64,000 nucleotides of DNA, taken from Mesorhizobium sp. AR02. GTDB taxonomy: Bacteria > Pseudomonadota > Alphaproteobacteria > Rhizobiales > Rhizobiaceae. Within the stretch, counting starts at the first letter, position 1; every line of letters starts with the position of its first letter. Below the pieces are notes generated by a model. It made no database searches and was not told the origin of the DNA. It saw nothing but the letters and a program-made list of their open reading frames with translations. The position numbers and the translations under genes are program-made. The DNA is taken from positions 4,918,001 to 4,982,000 of the forward strand of contig NZ_CP080531.1 in assembly GCF_024746835.1 (NCBI RefSeq). Direction: 5' to 3'. Shown in pieces: positions 52,194 to 60,427 of the stretch.

Positions 52194-53006
52194 TCAGCCG
52201 GTACGTGATCGTTCAGACAGCCATTCGGCGGTTTGCTGGCTGGCCTGTTCGGCGGAAAGCTCAAGGCTGAGCCCCTGCAGCAGGCCGTGCAGGAAGACCC
52301 CGGTAAAGCAGTCGCCGGCGCCGATCGTGTCGGGCACGGAAACCTGCTTCAGTGGCGTGACATGATTGAGCGCCTTGCCGTCATAGAGCGAGATCGGCCG
52401 CGTTCCGTCGGTCAGCACCAGCGTCCTCAGGCGAGGCCCGGCGATCCCCGTTGCTCGCTCCCAGATCGCTCGCGTGTCCTCGCCGGGAAAGTCGGCGCGC
52501 GATCCGATGACGATGTCGGCCGGGCGCGGCGAGGCGCTGCGCAGCGGAAATTGCGAAATGACAAGCGGGATCGTCCGCAACGAGGCGACGAGGCCGCCAT
52601 CGAGCACCAGGGCGTTGAGATAGGCGGCGTCGCCGCTGACAGGCTCCGGTGCGGCGAAGGGCGGGCGCATCTGGCCGCCGGGGTTCAAAATGGTGCGCTC
52701 ACCATTGGGCTCGAGCAGGATTTCGGTGAACCGGGTTTCGCCGGCCCACATGGTGACGTAGCCGGTATCGATGCCGCTCGCCTGCAATTTGGCGAGCGCT
52801 GCCCGGCCATGGTCGTCGTCCATCAGGTTGCTGATCAGCCGGACATGGTTGCCGAGCTTCGCCAGTTGGGTGCCGGTGTGGAAGCCGCCACCGCCGAGCC
52901 TGACGCTGCGGTCGGAATAGACGATGCGCGCGCCTGAAGCGAGGGGCGAGGACAGCGGCCAGACCTGGTCGTAGTTGATTTGGCCGATAACGATGACTGT
53001 GCTCAT
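52194..53006 (-). CDS. PfkB-family carbohydrate kinase
   Basis: A 270-residue ribokinase-fold kinase, short for the family (usual 300-330). Motifs are VIVIGQINYDQVWPLSSPLA, then RLGGGGFHTGTQLAKLGNHV (signature 1), IDTGYVTMWAGETRFTEILL and DTIGAGDCFTGVFLHGLLQG (signature 2, catalytic Asp). The substrate is unknown. Directly upstream on the same strand is a fragment of a sugar ABC permease, so it was probably part of a sugar-uptake operon that has been truncated. The 233-base gap to the phnM start shows nothing else. Confidence 0.85.
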   Translation of the reverse strand: MSTVIVIGQINYDQVWPLSSPLASGARIVYSDRSVRLGGGGFHTGTQLAKLGNHVRLISNLMDDDHGRAALAKLQASGIDTGYVTMWAGETRFTEILLEPNGERTILNPGGQMRPPFAAPEPVSGDAAYLNALVLDGGLVASLRTIPLVISQFPLRSASPRPADIVIGSRADFPGEDTRAIWERATGIAGPRLRTLVLTDGTRPISLYDGKALNHVTPLKQVSVPDTIGAGDCFTGVFLHGLLQGLSLELSAEQASQQTAEWLSERSRTG

Positions 53007-53051
53007 GGTCCCTGCTTTTTCGCCTTCTGCTTTTCGCCCAGGCCTGGCGCC

Positions 53052-53133
53052 AGCCGATGAAGCGCTGCGCGAGCAGGCATAGCACCAGGACCGGCACCAG
53101 GGACAGCAGGCTGGCGACCATCAGCGGCCGGCG
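53052..53133 (-). pseudogene. Remnant of a MalG-type sugar ABC permease C-terminus
   Basis: The leftward frame reads RPLMVASLLSLVPVLVLCLL then AQRFIGW, a close match to the last helix of CUT1 permeases (usually ...LVPVLVLFLLAQRFIVEGL). It then degenerates into WRQAWAKSRRRK. The upstream part of the permease is absent and replaced by unrelated sequence (about 53134-53219, where a rightward frame RVQVSIDNASRLLSVLAQAA is open). This indicates a deletion junction beside the PfkB kinase gene. Confidence 0.6.
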
Positions 53134-53219
53134 AACGGGTGCAGGTCTCGATCGACAATGCGAGCCGATTGCTCAGCGTGCTGGCGCAGGCGGCCAACGC
53201 CGAGGAGTGGCTGGCCGCA

Positions 53220-54806
53220 TTATCCGCCCAGGATGAAATCGGCGCAGCGGTCGGCGATCATGATCACCGGGGCGTTGGTGTTGCCGCTGATCAGCCTCGG
53301 CATGATCGAGGCATCGCAAATGCGCAGGCGCGGGACGCCGCGCACGCGCAGCTGCGGATCGACCACCGCATCGTCATCGCTGCCCATCCGGCAGGTGCCG
53401 CAGGGGTGATAGACGGTCTTGGCGTGTTCGAGGATGTGGTCTGATATCGCCTGATCGGAGAGGTCGGCATCCTCGCCCGGCGACAGCTCCTCGGCGACCA
53501 CCGCCCGCAGCGCCGGCTGGCGCAGGATATTGCGGGCGATCTTCATGCCGGCGAGCAGCAAAGCGAGATCGTCCGGGTCGGACAGGAAGCCGGTGGTGAA
53601 GCGGATCGGGTCGGCCGCATCTCCCGAGCGCAGGCTGACCGTGCCGCGCGATTTTGGCCTCAGCACACACGGGTTGAGCTCCATGCCGTGGCGCTCGATC
53701 GAGCCATGCTCGGCGCTTTCGATCATCACCGGCAGGACGTGGAACTGGACATCGGGCCTTCCGTCGCCATCGGTGTCGAAGAAGCCGCCGCTCTCGACGA
53801 CGTTGGAGGTGAGCAGGCCAGTGCGGAACATCAGATATTGCAGGCCGTGGCGCAGCGCCCGCAGGCCGCGGTCTTGCCCGAGCAGCGAGATCGGCTGACG
53901 CGTCAGCGCATAGACGGGGGCGGCGACATGATCCTGCAGATCGCGGCCGACCGAAGGCATGTCGCGGATGACGGGAATGCCGAGCGTGGCCAGATGCTCG
54001 GCCGGCCCCAGGCCCGACAGCATCATCAGTTTCGGCGTCGCCAGCGCGCCTGAAGTGAGGATCACTTCGGCCCTTGCCGTCGCCGCATGGTTCTGGCCAT
54101 CCGAGGTGGTGTAGGCAAGGCCGCTCGCCGCGCCGTTCTCCAGCGTCACGCCGGTGACCAGCGCATCGGTGATCACGGTGAGGTTGGCGTTGCCGGCCAG
54201 TGGTCGCAGGAACACTTTTGCCGCCGACTGGCGTTCGCCGTTGGCGGTGGTCGTCTGGTAGAAGCCGACGCCCTCCTGCTCGGCGCCGTTGAAGTCGTCA
54301 TTGTAGCGGTAGCCGGCCTGCTGCGCGGCCTGCACGTAAGCCAATGACAGCGGATGTCGGTGGCGGGGATCGGAGACCGGCAGCGGTCCCTCGGTGCCAT
54401 GTCGCTCACCCGCCAGGCGCTCGTTGCGCTCCAGCCGCCGGAACACCGGCAGCACCTCGTCCCAGCCCCAGCCGGGGCAGCCGAGGTCGCGCCAGCCATC
54501 ATAGTCCTGCGGCTGGCCCCTGATGTAGAGCATGGCGTTGATCGACGAGCCGCCGCCCAGCGTGCGGCCCTGCGGCACCGGCAGCCGGCGTCCGCCGACG
54601 CTGGGCTCCGGCTCGGACTCATAGATCCAGCTGCGCGCCGTGCCGATCACCTTGGCGAAGGTGGCCGGCATGTCGATAAGGCGTGTATTGTCGGCCGGGC
54701 CGGCCTCGACGACCAGCACGCGCTTGCCCGCATTGACCAGCCGGTTGGCCAGTGTGCAGCCGGCCGAGCCGGCGCCGGCGATGATGTAATCGTACGCGGC
54801 ACTCAT
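53220..54806 (-). CDS. GMC-family FAD oxidoreductase (choline/alcohol dehydrogenase-like)
   Basis: A 528-residue GMC flavoenzyme. The start at 54806 lies two bases past the aldehyde dehydrogenase stop. The N-terminus YDYIIAGAGSAGCTLANRLV is the FAD fold, followed by VPQGRTLGGGSSINAMLYIR (GMC signature) and the C-terminal active-site HPCGTCRMGSDDDAVVDP with PRLISGNTNAPVIMIADRCA. GMC enzymes oxidise primary alcohols, as BetA does with choline. The coupled upstream aldehyde dehydrogenase would take the aldehyde to the acid. Substrate unknown; choline-like or polyol ether alcohols are possible. Confidence 0.9.
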   Translation of the reverse strand: MSAAYDYIIAGAGSAGCTLANRLVNAGKRVLVVEAGPADNTRLIDMPATFAKVIGTARSWIYESEPEPSVGGRRLPVPQGRTLGGGSSINAMLYIRGQPQDYDGWRDLGCPGWGWDEVLPVFRRLERNERLAGERHGTEGPLPVSDPRHRHPLSLAYVQAAQQAGYRYNDDFNGAEQEGVGFYQTTTANGERQSAAKVFLRPLAGNANLTVITDALVTGVTLENGAASGLAYTTSDGQNHAATARAEVILTSGALATPKLMMLSGLGPAEHLATLGIPVIRDMPSVGRDLQDHVAAPVYALTRQPISLLGQDRGLRALRHGLQYLMFRTGLLTSNVVESGGFFDTDGDGRPDVQFHVLPVMIESAEHGSIERHGMELNPCVLRPKSRGTVSLRSGDAADPIRFTTGFLSDPDDLALLLAGMKIARNILRQPALRAVVAEELSPGEDADLSDQAISDHILEHAKTVYHPCGTCRMGSDDDAVVDPQLRVRGVPRLRICDASIMPRLISGNTNAPVIMIADRCADFILGG

Positions 54807-54807
54807 G

Positions 54808-56310
54808 TCAGGCGTAGCGCATGATGACGGTCTTGGTCTCGAGATAGCCGTCGATCGCGGCACGGCCATGCTCGCGGCCGATACCGGACTGCTTGAAGCC
54901 GCCGAACGGTGCCGCGGGGTCGAGCGTGTTGTGCGAATTGACCCACACCGTGCCGGCTTTGAGGCCGTGGACGGCGGTCATCGCCTTGCCCATGTCGCGG
55001 GTCCAGATCGAGGCCGACAGGCCGTAGCGCGTGTCGTTGGCAATGCGGATCGCCTCGTCGAGATCGGCGACGGGCATTGCCGCCACCACCGGCCCGAACA
55101 CCTCCTCGCGCACGATCTCCATGTCGGACCGGACATTGTGCAGGATGGTCGGTGCCACATAGTGGCCCTGGCGGGGCACCGGCCGCGCGCCGCTGACCCG
55201 TTCGACGCCCGCCGCCAAGCCGCGCTCGACAAAGCCCTCGACGCTTCGTCTGTGCTTGGCCGAGACCAGCGGGTTGATCTCAGCCCCGGCGTCGCGGCCG
55301 GCGCCCAGCGTCATGCCGTCGGCGATCTCGGCCAGCCGCGAAAGCGTGCGGTCGTAGATCGACTTTTCGATCAGCAGCCGCGAGGCCGAGGTGCAGACCT
55401 GGCCCTGGTTGAAGAACATGCCGAGCCCGGCGATCAGCGGCTCGATGCCTTCCTCCATGTCGGCGAGCAGGATCATCGGCGATTTTGAGCCAAGCTCAAG
55501 CGTGAAGCGGGCGACACGGTCGACCGCGGCGTGGCCGACGCGTTTGCCGACCTCCGTCGAGCCGGTGAAGGTCAACTTGTCGATGCCGGGGTGGCGGATC
55601 AGTGCTTCACCGGTAACGGAGCCGCTGTCGGTGACGATGTTGACGACGCCGGGCGGGAAGCCTGATGCCTCGATCAGTTCGGCGAGCTTGAGCAGGCCGA
55701 GCGGGGTTTCCTGCGGCGGCTTCAGCACCACGGTGCAGCCGCAAGCGAGCGCCGGGGCGATCTTCCACATGCCGATCAGCAGCGGGAAATTCCACGGCAC
55801 GATGGCGCCGACGACGCCGACCGGTTCCATCACCGTCATCGCCTGGTGTTTGGCGCCCGGCGGCACGGGGATGGACACCTGGAAGGTCGAGCCCTCGATC
55901 TTGGTCGCCCAGCCGGCATAATAGCGCAGCCAGTCGACGGTGCCGCCGGCACTCAACATGCGGGCGACGCCGAGCGATTTGCCGTTCTCGATGCTCTCGA
56001 TCTCGGCCAGAAGGTCGGCATCGGCCTCGATGGCGTCAGCGAGTTTCAGCATCAGGTTCTGGCGATCGACCGGCCGCATCGAGGCCCAGGGGCCTTCGAG
56101 CGCCGCCCGCGCGGCGCGCACCGCCTGATCGACCAGTTCGGGGCCGCTTTCGGGGACACGGGCGACGATCTCGCCGGAGGCGGAATCGTCGACGGCAAGG
56201 CCTTCGCCAGCAAGACCATCGACGAAGCGGCCATTGATGAACGGCCGGTGCGAACGCGCCAGGAAGGCGGCTGCTGCGGCGCTGATCGGCGGCACAATTC
56301 TCTCGTTCAT
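54808..56310 (-). CDS. NAD-dependent aldehyde dehydrogenase (BetB-like), coupled to GMC oxidoreductase
   Basis: A 500-residue aldehyde dehydrogenase. The start at 56310 (MNERIVPP) follows GAGGAGGATGGC. Key segments are VPWNFPLLIGMWKIAPALAC, FTGSTEVGKRVGHA, catalytic Glu in TLELGSKSPMIL, catalytic Cys in FFNQGQVCTSASRLL, and PFGGFKQSGIGREHG. It ends two bases before the GMC gene start, so the pair is translated together and oxidises an alcohol to a carboxylic acid. Gene order ALDH-GMC resembles betBA loci, but no betaine transporter is near. Confidence 0.9.
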   Translation of the reverse strand: MNERIVPPISAAAAAFLARSHRPFINGRFVDGLAGEGLAVDDSASGEIVARVPESGPELVDQAVRAARAALEGPWASMRPVDRQNLMLKLADAIEADADLLAEIESIENGKSLGVARMLSAGGTVDWLRYYAGWATKIEGSTFQVSIPVPPGAKHQAMTVMEPVGVVGAIVPWNFPLLIGMWKIAPALACGCTVVLKPPQETPLGLLKLAELIEASGFPPGVVNIVTDSGSVTGEALIRHPGIDKLTFTGSTEVGKRVGHAAVDRVARFTLELGSKSPMILLADMEEGIEPLIAGLGMFFNQGQVCTSASRLLIEKSIYDRTLSRLAEIADGMTLGAGRDAGAEINPLVSAKHRRSVEGFVERGLAAGVERVSGARPVPRQGHYVAPTILHNVRSDMEIVREEVFGPVVAAMPVADLDEAIRIANDTRYGLSASIWTRDMGKAMTAVHGLKAGTVWVNSHNTLDPAAPFGGFKQSGIGREHGRAAIDGYLETKTVIMRYA

Positions 56311-56392
56311 GCCATCCTCCTCGATTGCTGGTGAACAGTTTTGCCGAGGGTTATGGAGCGTATCCGCGAGCTTCAAGCCAAAGGCGGCGCGA

Positions 56393-56433
56393 GTGCGCGT
56401 TCAGTCAAAACAAAGTTCCCGCTCGGACAAGAC
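56393..56433. repeat. 41-bp direct repeat, copy 1
   Basis: GTGCGCG-T-TCAGTCAAAACA followed by AAGTTCCCGCTCGGACAAGA and C. Identical to 58231-58271 except for one base (T versus C). The two copies flank the membrane-protein and YceI genes. Not recognised as a known element. Confidence 0.85.
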
Positions 56434-56494
56434 GGTCGGTCCTTCGCTGGTCAAGATTGAAGAACGGATCATCGCCAACCCGGTCTCGCCGCGC

Positions 56495-56624
56495 CGCCCC
56501 CTCATCCGGCCGCTCCGCGGCCACCTTCTCCCGCTGGGGAGAAGAGGAAGGCGGCGACGCTTCAAGTCTCCTCTCCCCCACGGGGAGAGGTCAGCCGAGC
56601 GAAGCGGAGGCTGGGTGAGGGGGC
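56495..56624. repeat. Imperfect inverted repeat (CCCTCATCC type)
   Basis: Outer arms GCCCCCTCATCC (56495-56506) and GGGTGAGGGGGC (56613-56624) match with one mismatch. Inside is a second stem CTCTCCCC-CA-CGGGGAGAG. It would fold into a long hairpin and resembles palindromic intergenic units found many times in rhizobial genomes. No transposase or target duplication was seen. Confidence 0.65.
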
Positions 56625-56642
56625 TGGCTCGGAGGAGAGTAA

Positions 56643-57542
56643 TTGAGCGCATTGCTGGGCAATCCGATGGTCACCACGGCGGCGCTGCCGCTTGTGCTCG
56701 GCGTGGTCATGGCGCTGCTGGCGCGGTTTGCCCTACCGCCGGTCTCGCCCGTGCTTTCGCTGGTGTCGGCCGCACTGCTGCTGTTCTTCTACTGGGACAC
56801 GCTTGGCCCGCCGGTGGTGCCGCCCGTCGCCGCCAGCCAGAAGCTGATCTATCTCGCCTTTGCCGGCATCGTCATAGGCCTGTTGCCTGAACGCCTGCTC
56901 AGCGCTGCGGTCGCGGGCAAGCTTGGGGCCGCAGCACTCGCGGCCGCGCTGCTGTGGCTCGGCTGGCGCCGTATCGCCGGCGGTGCGCTCGACCTGCAGA
57001 TGATCGCCGCCCTCATCGCCGGCCTGCTGGCGATCGTCGGCGCCGCGATGCTGCTGTCCCTGAAAGCTTCGCCATCGCCTCCGGCAGAGGAGCCGTTCCT
57101 GGTGCCCGCAGCCATGCTCGCTCTATGCCTGGCCGGCGCTATCATCTCGGTGCTCGGCGCCTCGATCGTCACCGGGCAGTTGCTGGGCTCGCTGGCCGCG
57201 CTCGCCGGTGGCTGGTGCCTCGTCCAATATATCGCAGTGCTGCGTGGCGGGTCGGCCACTGCCTGGAGCAAGGGCACCGAGCTGATCCTCATCTTTGCCG
57301 CCGCCACGGTGTTGATCCAGGTTGCGCTGCTGGCGCCGAAGGCCAATCCGTTGGCGCTCATGCTTTCGCCTCTGCCGCTTGCCGTGGCCACGCTGGTACC
57401 CGGCCCGCTGCGGGGTCTTGTTCCCGGCGCCCGGCCGTTGCGGCCGCTGGTTGCCGGTCTGCTGATCGCCATTCCGGCGATATTGGCCATCCTGACGGCG
57501 ATCCTGTTTGCGCCGCACGGAGCCGCGCTTGGCTTTTCTTGA
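56643..57542 (+). CDS. Polytopic membrane protein of unknown function
   Basis: A 299-residue very hydrophobic protein with a TTG start behind GGAGGAGAGTAA. About nine to ten membrane helices are apparent, for example AALPLVLGVVMALLARFALP, LIYLAFAGIVIGLLPERLLS, LAAALLWLGWRRIAGGALDL, AAMLALCLAGAIISVLGASI and IFAAATVLIQVALLAPKANP. No family motif was recognised. It precedes a YceI-family gene by 41 bases. It may be an inner-membrane permease-like or cytochrome-partner protein; confidence is in the gene, not the function. Confidence 0.8.
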   Translation: MSALLGNPMVTTAALPLVLGVVMALLARFALPPVSPVLSLVSAALLLFFYWDTLGPPVVPPVAASQKLIYLAFAGIVIGLLPERLLSAAVAGKLGAAALAAALLWLGWRRIAGGALDLQMIAALIAGLLAIVGAAMLLSLKASPSPPAEEPFLVPAAMLALCLAGAIISVLGASIVTGQLLGSLAALAGGWCLVQYIAVLRGGSATAWSKGTELILIFAAATVLIQVALLAPKANPLALMLSPLPLAVATLVPGPLRGLVPGARPLRPLVAGLLIAIPAILAILTAILFAPHGAALGFS

Positions 57543-57583
57543 GCCAAGGAATGACAACCAACAATGGGGAGAGTTACGTGACG

Positions 57584-58165
57584 ATGAGAAAACTGACGGC
57601 CGCCTTTGCCTTTGCCTCGATGTGCGCCTTCGCATCGGCGGCTCACGCCGACACTTACGAGATCGACGGCCAGCACGCCTGGGTCACCTTCACCATCAAG
57701 CACGGCATCTATGGCACCGCGCATGGACAGTTCGACGCGGTGAAGGGGGCGATCGTGATGGACAAGGCCGATCCGTCGAAAAGCAGCGTCAAGGCCGAGC
57801 TCGATGTCGGCTCGGTGCACACCGCCTATGACCAGCGCGACAGCGATCTGAAAGGCCCCGACTTCTTCAACGCCGCCGAGTTCCCGGCGATCTCCTTCGA
57901 AAGCACCAAGATCGAGAAGGTCAGCGACAAGACCGGCAAGGTGACGGGCAACCTCACCATCAGCGGCGTGTCCAAGGAGATCACGCTCGACGTGACGCTG
58001 GTCAATGAGGCGCCGGCGCCGTGGGATGCGACACTGACCAAGGCGGCGTTCACCGCCACCGGCAAGGTCAGCACCGCGGACTTCCCGATGGCCAAGGCCG
58101 CGGCTGGTTTCGGCCTCGGCCCGGATGTCGACATCGTCATCGATCTCGAAGCGGTGAAAAAGTAG
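57584..58165 (+). CDS. YceI-family periplasmic lipocalin-like protein
   Basis: A 193-residue exported protein. ATG 57584 sits 10 bases after GGGGAGAG; a GTG two codons earlier is also possible. The signal peptide RKLTAAFAFASMCAFASAAH ends at HADTY. The mature part shows YEIDGQHAWVTFTIKHGIYG, then DLKGPDFFNAAEFPAISFES and LTISGVSKEITLDVTLVNEA, the YceI hallmarks. YceI proteins bind isoprenoid-like amphiphiles in a beta-barrel and respond to pH or osmotic stress. Its partner may be the upstream membrane protein. Confidence 0.93.
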   Translation: MRKLTAAFAFASMCAFASAAHADTYEIDGQHAWVTFTIKHGIYGTAHGQFDAVKGAIVMDKADPSKSSVKAELDVGSVHTAYDQRDSDLKGPDFFNAAEFPAISFESTKIEKVSDKTGKVTGNLTISGVSKEITLDVTLVNEAPAPWDATLTKAAFTATGKVSTADFPMAKAAAGFGLGPDVDIVIDLEAVKK

Positions 58166-58230
58166 CCGGCGGTGGGACCGGCGCCGCGTGGCTCGCAAGG
58201 ATCGCGCGGCACTTCTACCGAGGGCGCGAA

Positions 58231-58271
58231 GTGCGCGCTCAGTCAAAACAAAGTTCCCGCTCGGACAAGAC
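58231..58271. repeat. 41-bp direct repeat, copy 2
   Basis: Second copy of the 56393-56433 sequence (40 of 41 bases identical), in the same orientation, within the 182-base gap between the YceI gene and the SDR gene. The copies are 1838 bases apart and enclose a two-gene unit, so the repeat may be a module boundary, a recombination product or a regulatory site. Confidence 0.85.
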
Positions 58272-58347
58272 GCAGAGTGGCCGATGCCGCACTATCCCCA
58301 GCGAAGATCGGCGCATAGCCGGCGCGCTCACCAATCGGGATGGAACC

Positions 58348-59136
58348 ATGCGATTTTCGGGAAAGACGGCTTTCATCACCGGCGGCGGCACCGGCATCGG
58401 CGCGGCGGTCGCCAGGCGCATGGCGGCCGACGGCGCGAGGGTGGTGCTGATGGGCCGGCGGCGCGAGCCGCTGGAAGCCGTGACCAGGGATATTGGCGGG
58501 CTGGTGGTGCAGGGCGATGCCGCCGACCCCAAGGCGGTGCGCGCCGCGCTGGCCGAAGTGCATGACAAGATCGGACCGGTCGACATCCTCGTCGCCAATG
58601 CCGGCGGCCATGGCGTCGGCCCGACCATTTCGATGAGCGACGAGACCTGGAGCCTCGCGACCCGCACCAATCTCGACACCGCCTTCGTCTGCGCCCGCGA
58701 ATGCTTGCCCGACCTGATCGCGCAAAAGGGCAACATCGTCGTTGTCGCCTCGATCGCCGGCCTGTTCGCCGGGCCGGACGCGGCCGGCTACGTCACCATG
58801 AAACATGCCTGCATCGGCTTCGGCAAATCGCTGGCGCGCGACTATGGCCGCAAGGGCGTGCGCACCAACATTATCTGCCCGGGCTGGGTGTCGACCGACA
58901 TGGCCGACGAGCAGATGGAGGTGATTGTCGAAAAGCACGGGCTTGGCTCGATCGAAGAGGCCTACCGGCTGGTGACGAAGGACGTGCCCCTCGGGCGGCC
59001 GGCGACACCCGAAGAGGTGTCCAACGTCATCTGCTTCGTCGCCTCTGATGAAGCGGCGATGATGAACGGTTCGATCCTGACGGTCGATGGCGGCGCCACC
59101 GTCGTCGACCTGCCGACGTTGGCTTTTGTGGATTGA
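58348..59136 (+). CDS. SDR-family oxidoreductase
   Basis: A 262-residue classical short-chain dehydrogenase. The start at 58348 (MRFSGKTAFITGGGTGIGAA) carries the TGxxxGIG cofactor motif; the longer frame reads through the YceI gene. Further features are VANAGGHG (NNAG variant), VVASIAGLFAGPDAAGYVTM with Ser and Tyr, KHACIGFGKSLARDYG with Lys, and NIICPGWVSTDM. It opens the operon SDR, MoaF-like, NTF2-like, Liv-type importer. It probably oxidises or reduces the imported compound. Substrate unknown. Confidence 0.9.
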   Translation: MRFSGKTAFITGGGTGIGAAVARRMAADGARVVLMGRRREPLEAVTRDIGGLVVQGDAADPKAVRAALAEVHDKIGPVDILVANAGGHGVGPTISMSDETWSLATRTNLDTAFVCARECLPDLIAQKGNIVVVASIAGLFAGPDAAGYVTMKHACIGFGKSLARDYGRKGVRTNIICPGWVSTDMADEQMEVIVEKHGLGSIEEAYRLVTKDVPLGRPATPEEVSNVICFVASDEAAMMNGSILTVDGGATVVDLPTLAFVD

Positions 59137-59169
59137 TTGGGGCCTTTGTCGATTGATGTGGAGAGTGCG

Positions 59170-59964
59170 ATGAACGACCAGAACAGACCGGCGGACTGGA
59201 AGCATTTTGACGACTTCGCCGCCGGCATCGCCACCAACCGGCTGGCGACGACGGATGCGCTGCGCGGCCAGACCTTCAAGATCACGCTCGACACCGGCCG
59301 CACCATCGATCTTGCCTTCACATCCGTCGACACGGTGGCGTGGAGCGAAGGCAGCGAGGCGGGCGCCGACTGGTACGAGGCGCTGGAAGTCGCCTCCAAC
59401 GTGTTCTTCATCAACATGATCTTCTCGGCCCGGCCGAGCGAGGACGAGGCCTTCATCGTCAACACCAGCACGCGCCGCGTGCTGTCGGTGCGCGAACGGG
59501 TGCGTGATGCCGATCAAGCGCCCGGCGAGCCGCGCGTGGCGCAGACCTGGTCGGCCGGCGTGCTCGGCGACCCCTCGGTTGCACCGACCGGCATCGCGCC
59601 GGCGCCGACCCGGGACCTGATCGGGCTCACCGCGCACTACACATACAGCCCCAATCATGTCTATGAGCACATTTATCTCAGCTCCGAGCGCTATGCCTGG
59701 CAGAACCTCGTCGGCATCCAGCGCGGCCACGGCGACGTCGATCTGGCGACGACCTGGAAGTTCGCCGAGAACCAGTATGTGTTCGGCTTCCGCGAGTTCA
59801 TCATCCCGGTCGCCTCGCTGTTCTTCTACAATTGGGACGTCATGCACTCGACGGGGAAATTCCTCGGCGTGACCAGCCAGGGCAAGATCGAGAACAAGCC
59901 GGCCGGCGCCCACATCGAGAAGAAATCCAGAACCGCCTACGACAAGGACAAGGCGCCGGTCTGA
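59170..59964 (+). CDS. MoaF-family protein
   Basis: A 264-residue protein. ATG 59170 (MNDQNRPADWKHFDDFAAGI) follows GGAGAGTG. It has the two lipocalin-like halves of the MoaF family. The N-terminal half is LRGQTFKITLDTGRTIDLAF with ADWYEALEVASNVFFINMIF. The C-terminal half is TAHYTYSPNHVYEHIYLSSE followed by YAWQNLVGIQRGHGDVDLAT. MoaF was named from the Klebsiella monoamine-regulated moa locus and its biochemical role is unclear (recalled). Here it sits among an SDR and a branched-chain-type importer, pointing to small-molecule catabolism rather than molybdenum cofactor synthesis. Confidence 0.85.
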   Translation: MNDQNRPADWKHFDDFAAGIATNRLATTDALRGQTFKITLDTGRTIDLAFTSVDTVAWSEGSEAGADWYEALEVASNVFFINMIFSARPSEDEAFIVNTSTRRVLSVRERVRDADQAPGEPRVAQTWSAGVLGDPSVAPTGIAPAPTRDLIGLTAHYTYSPNHVYEHIYLSSERYAWQNLVGIQRGHGDVDLATTWKFAENQYVFGFREFIIPVASLFFYNWDVMHSTGKFLGVTSQGKIENKPAGAHIEKKSRTAYDKDKAPV

Positions 59965-59981
59965 CCGCGCGGGAGAACGCC

Positions 59982-60371
59982 ATGGGCAAGAACTACGAAG
60001 CGATCAAGGCGCACTATGCCGGCTCCGACGCCAAGGACCTCTCGGCGATGATGGCGCCGGTCACCGACAAGACCGCCTGGACCGAGATGGCGGGCTTTCC
60101 CTATGCCGGCACTTATGTCGGTCCGGACGCCATCATCGAAGGCGTCTTCAAGCGCATCGGCGAGGACTGGGACGGCTACACGCTTAAGCTTGAAAAACTG
60201 GTCGACGGCGGCGTCACCATTGTCGGCATCGGCACCTATTCGGGCACCTACAAAAAGACTGGCAAGCCGATGTCGGCGCGCGTCGTCCATGTCTGGGAAA
60301 TGGAGGACGGCAAGGCGCTCAGTTTCGAGCAGTTCACCGACACCAGGCTGGTCGCGGCAGCGACGGTCTGA
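59982..60371 (+). CDS. SnoaL/NTF2-fold small protein
   Basis: A 129-residue cone-shaped NTF2-like protein: NYEAIKAHYAGSDAKDLSAM at the start, DKTAWTEMAGFPYAGTYVGP, then VGIGTYSGTYKKTGKPMSAR and VVHVWEMEDGKALSFEQFTD. ATG 59982 follows GGGAGAACGCC, 17 bases after the MoaF stop. Members are isomerases, hydrolases or ligand carriers. The conserved pairing with MoaF suggests they act on the same compound; the reaction is unknown. Confidence 0.83.
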   Translation: MGKNYEAIKAHYAGSDAKDLSAMMAPVTDKTAWTEMAGFPYAGTYVGPDAIIEGVFKRIGEDWDGYTLKLEKLVDGGVTIVGIGTYSGTYKKTGKPMSARVVHVWEMEDGKALSFEQFTDTRLVAAATV

Positions 60372-60427
60372 GGCATGCCTGCGGACACCGACGGTGTCCG
60401 TCCGATCCAAAAACCTGGGAGGATGAA

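Larger units (their letters stand above)
56311..56642. other. Intergenic region with direct-repeat copy and hairpin element
   Basis: This 332-base gap holds copy 1 of a 41-base direct repeat (56393-56433) and a 130-base imperfect inverted element (56495-56624). The outer arms of the inverted element are GCCCCCTCATCC and GGGTGAGGGGGC, and its inner CTCTCCCCCACGGGGAGAG stem resembles widespread CCCTCATCC elements of Rhizobiales. A GGAGGAGAG ribosome site for the membrane-protein gene lies at the right end. Confidence 0.65.
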
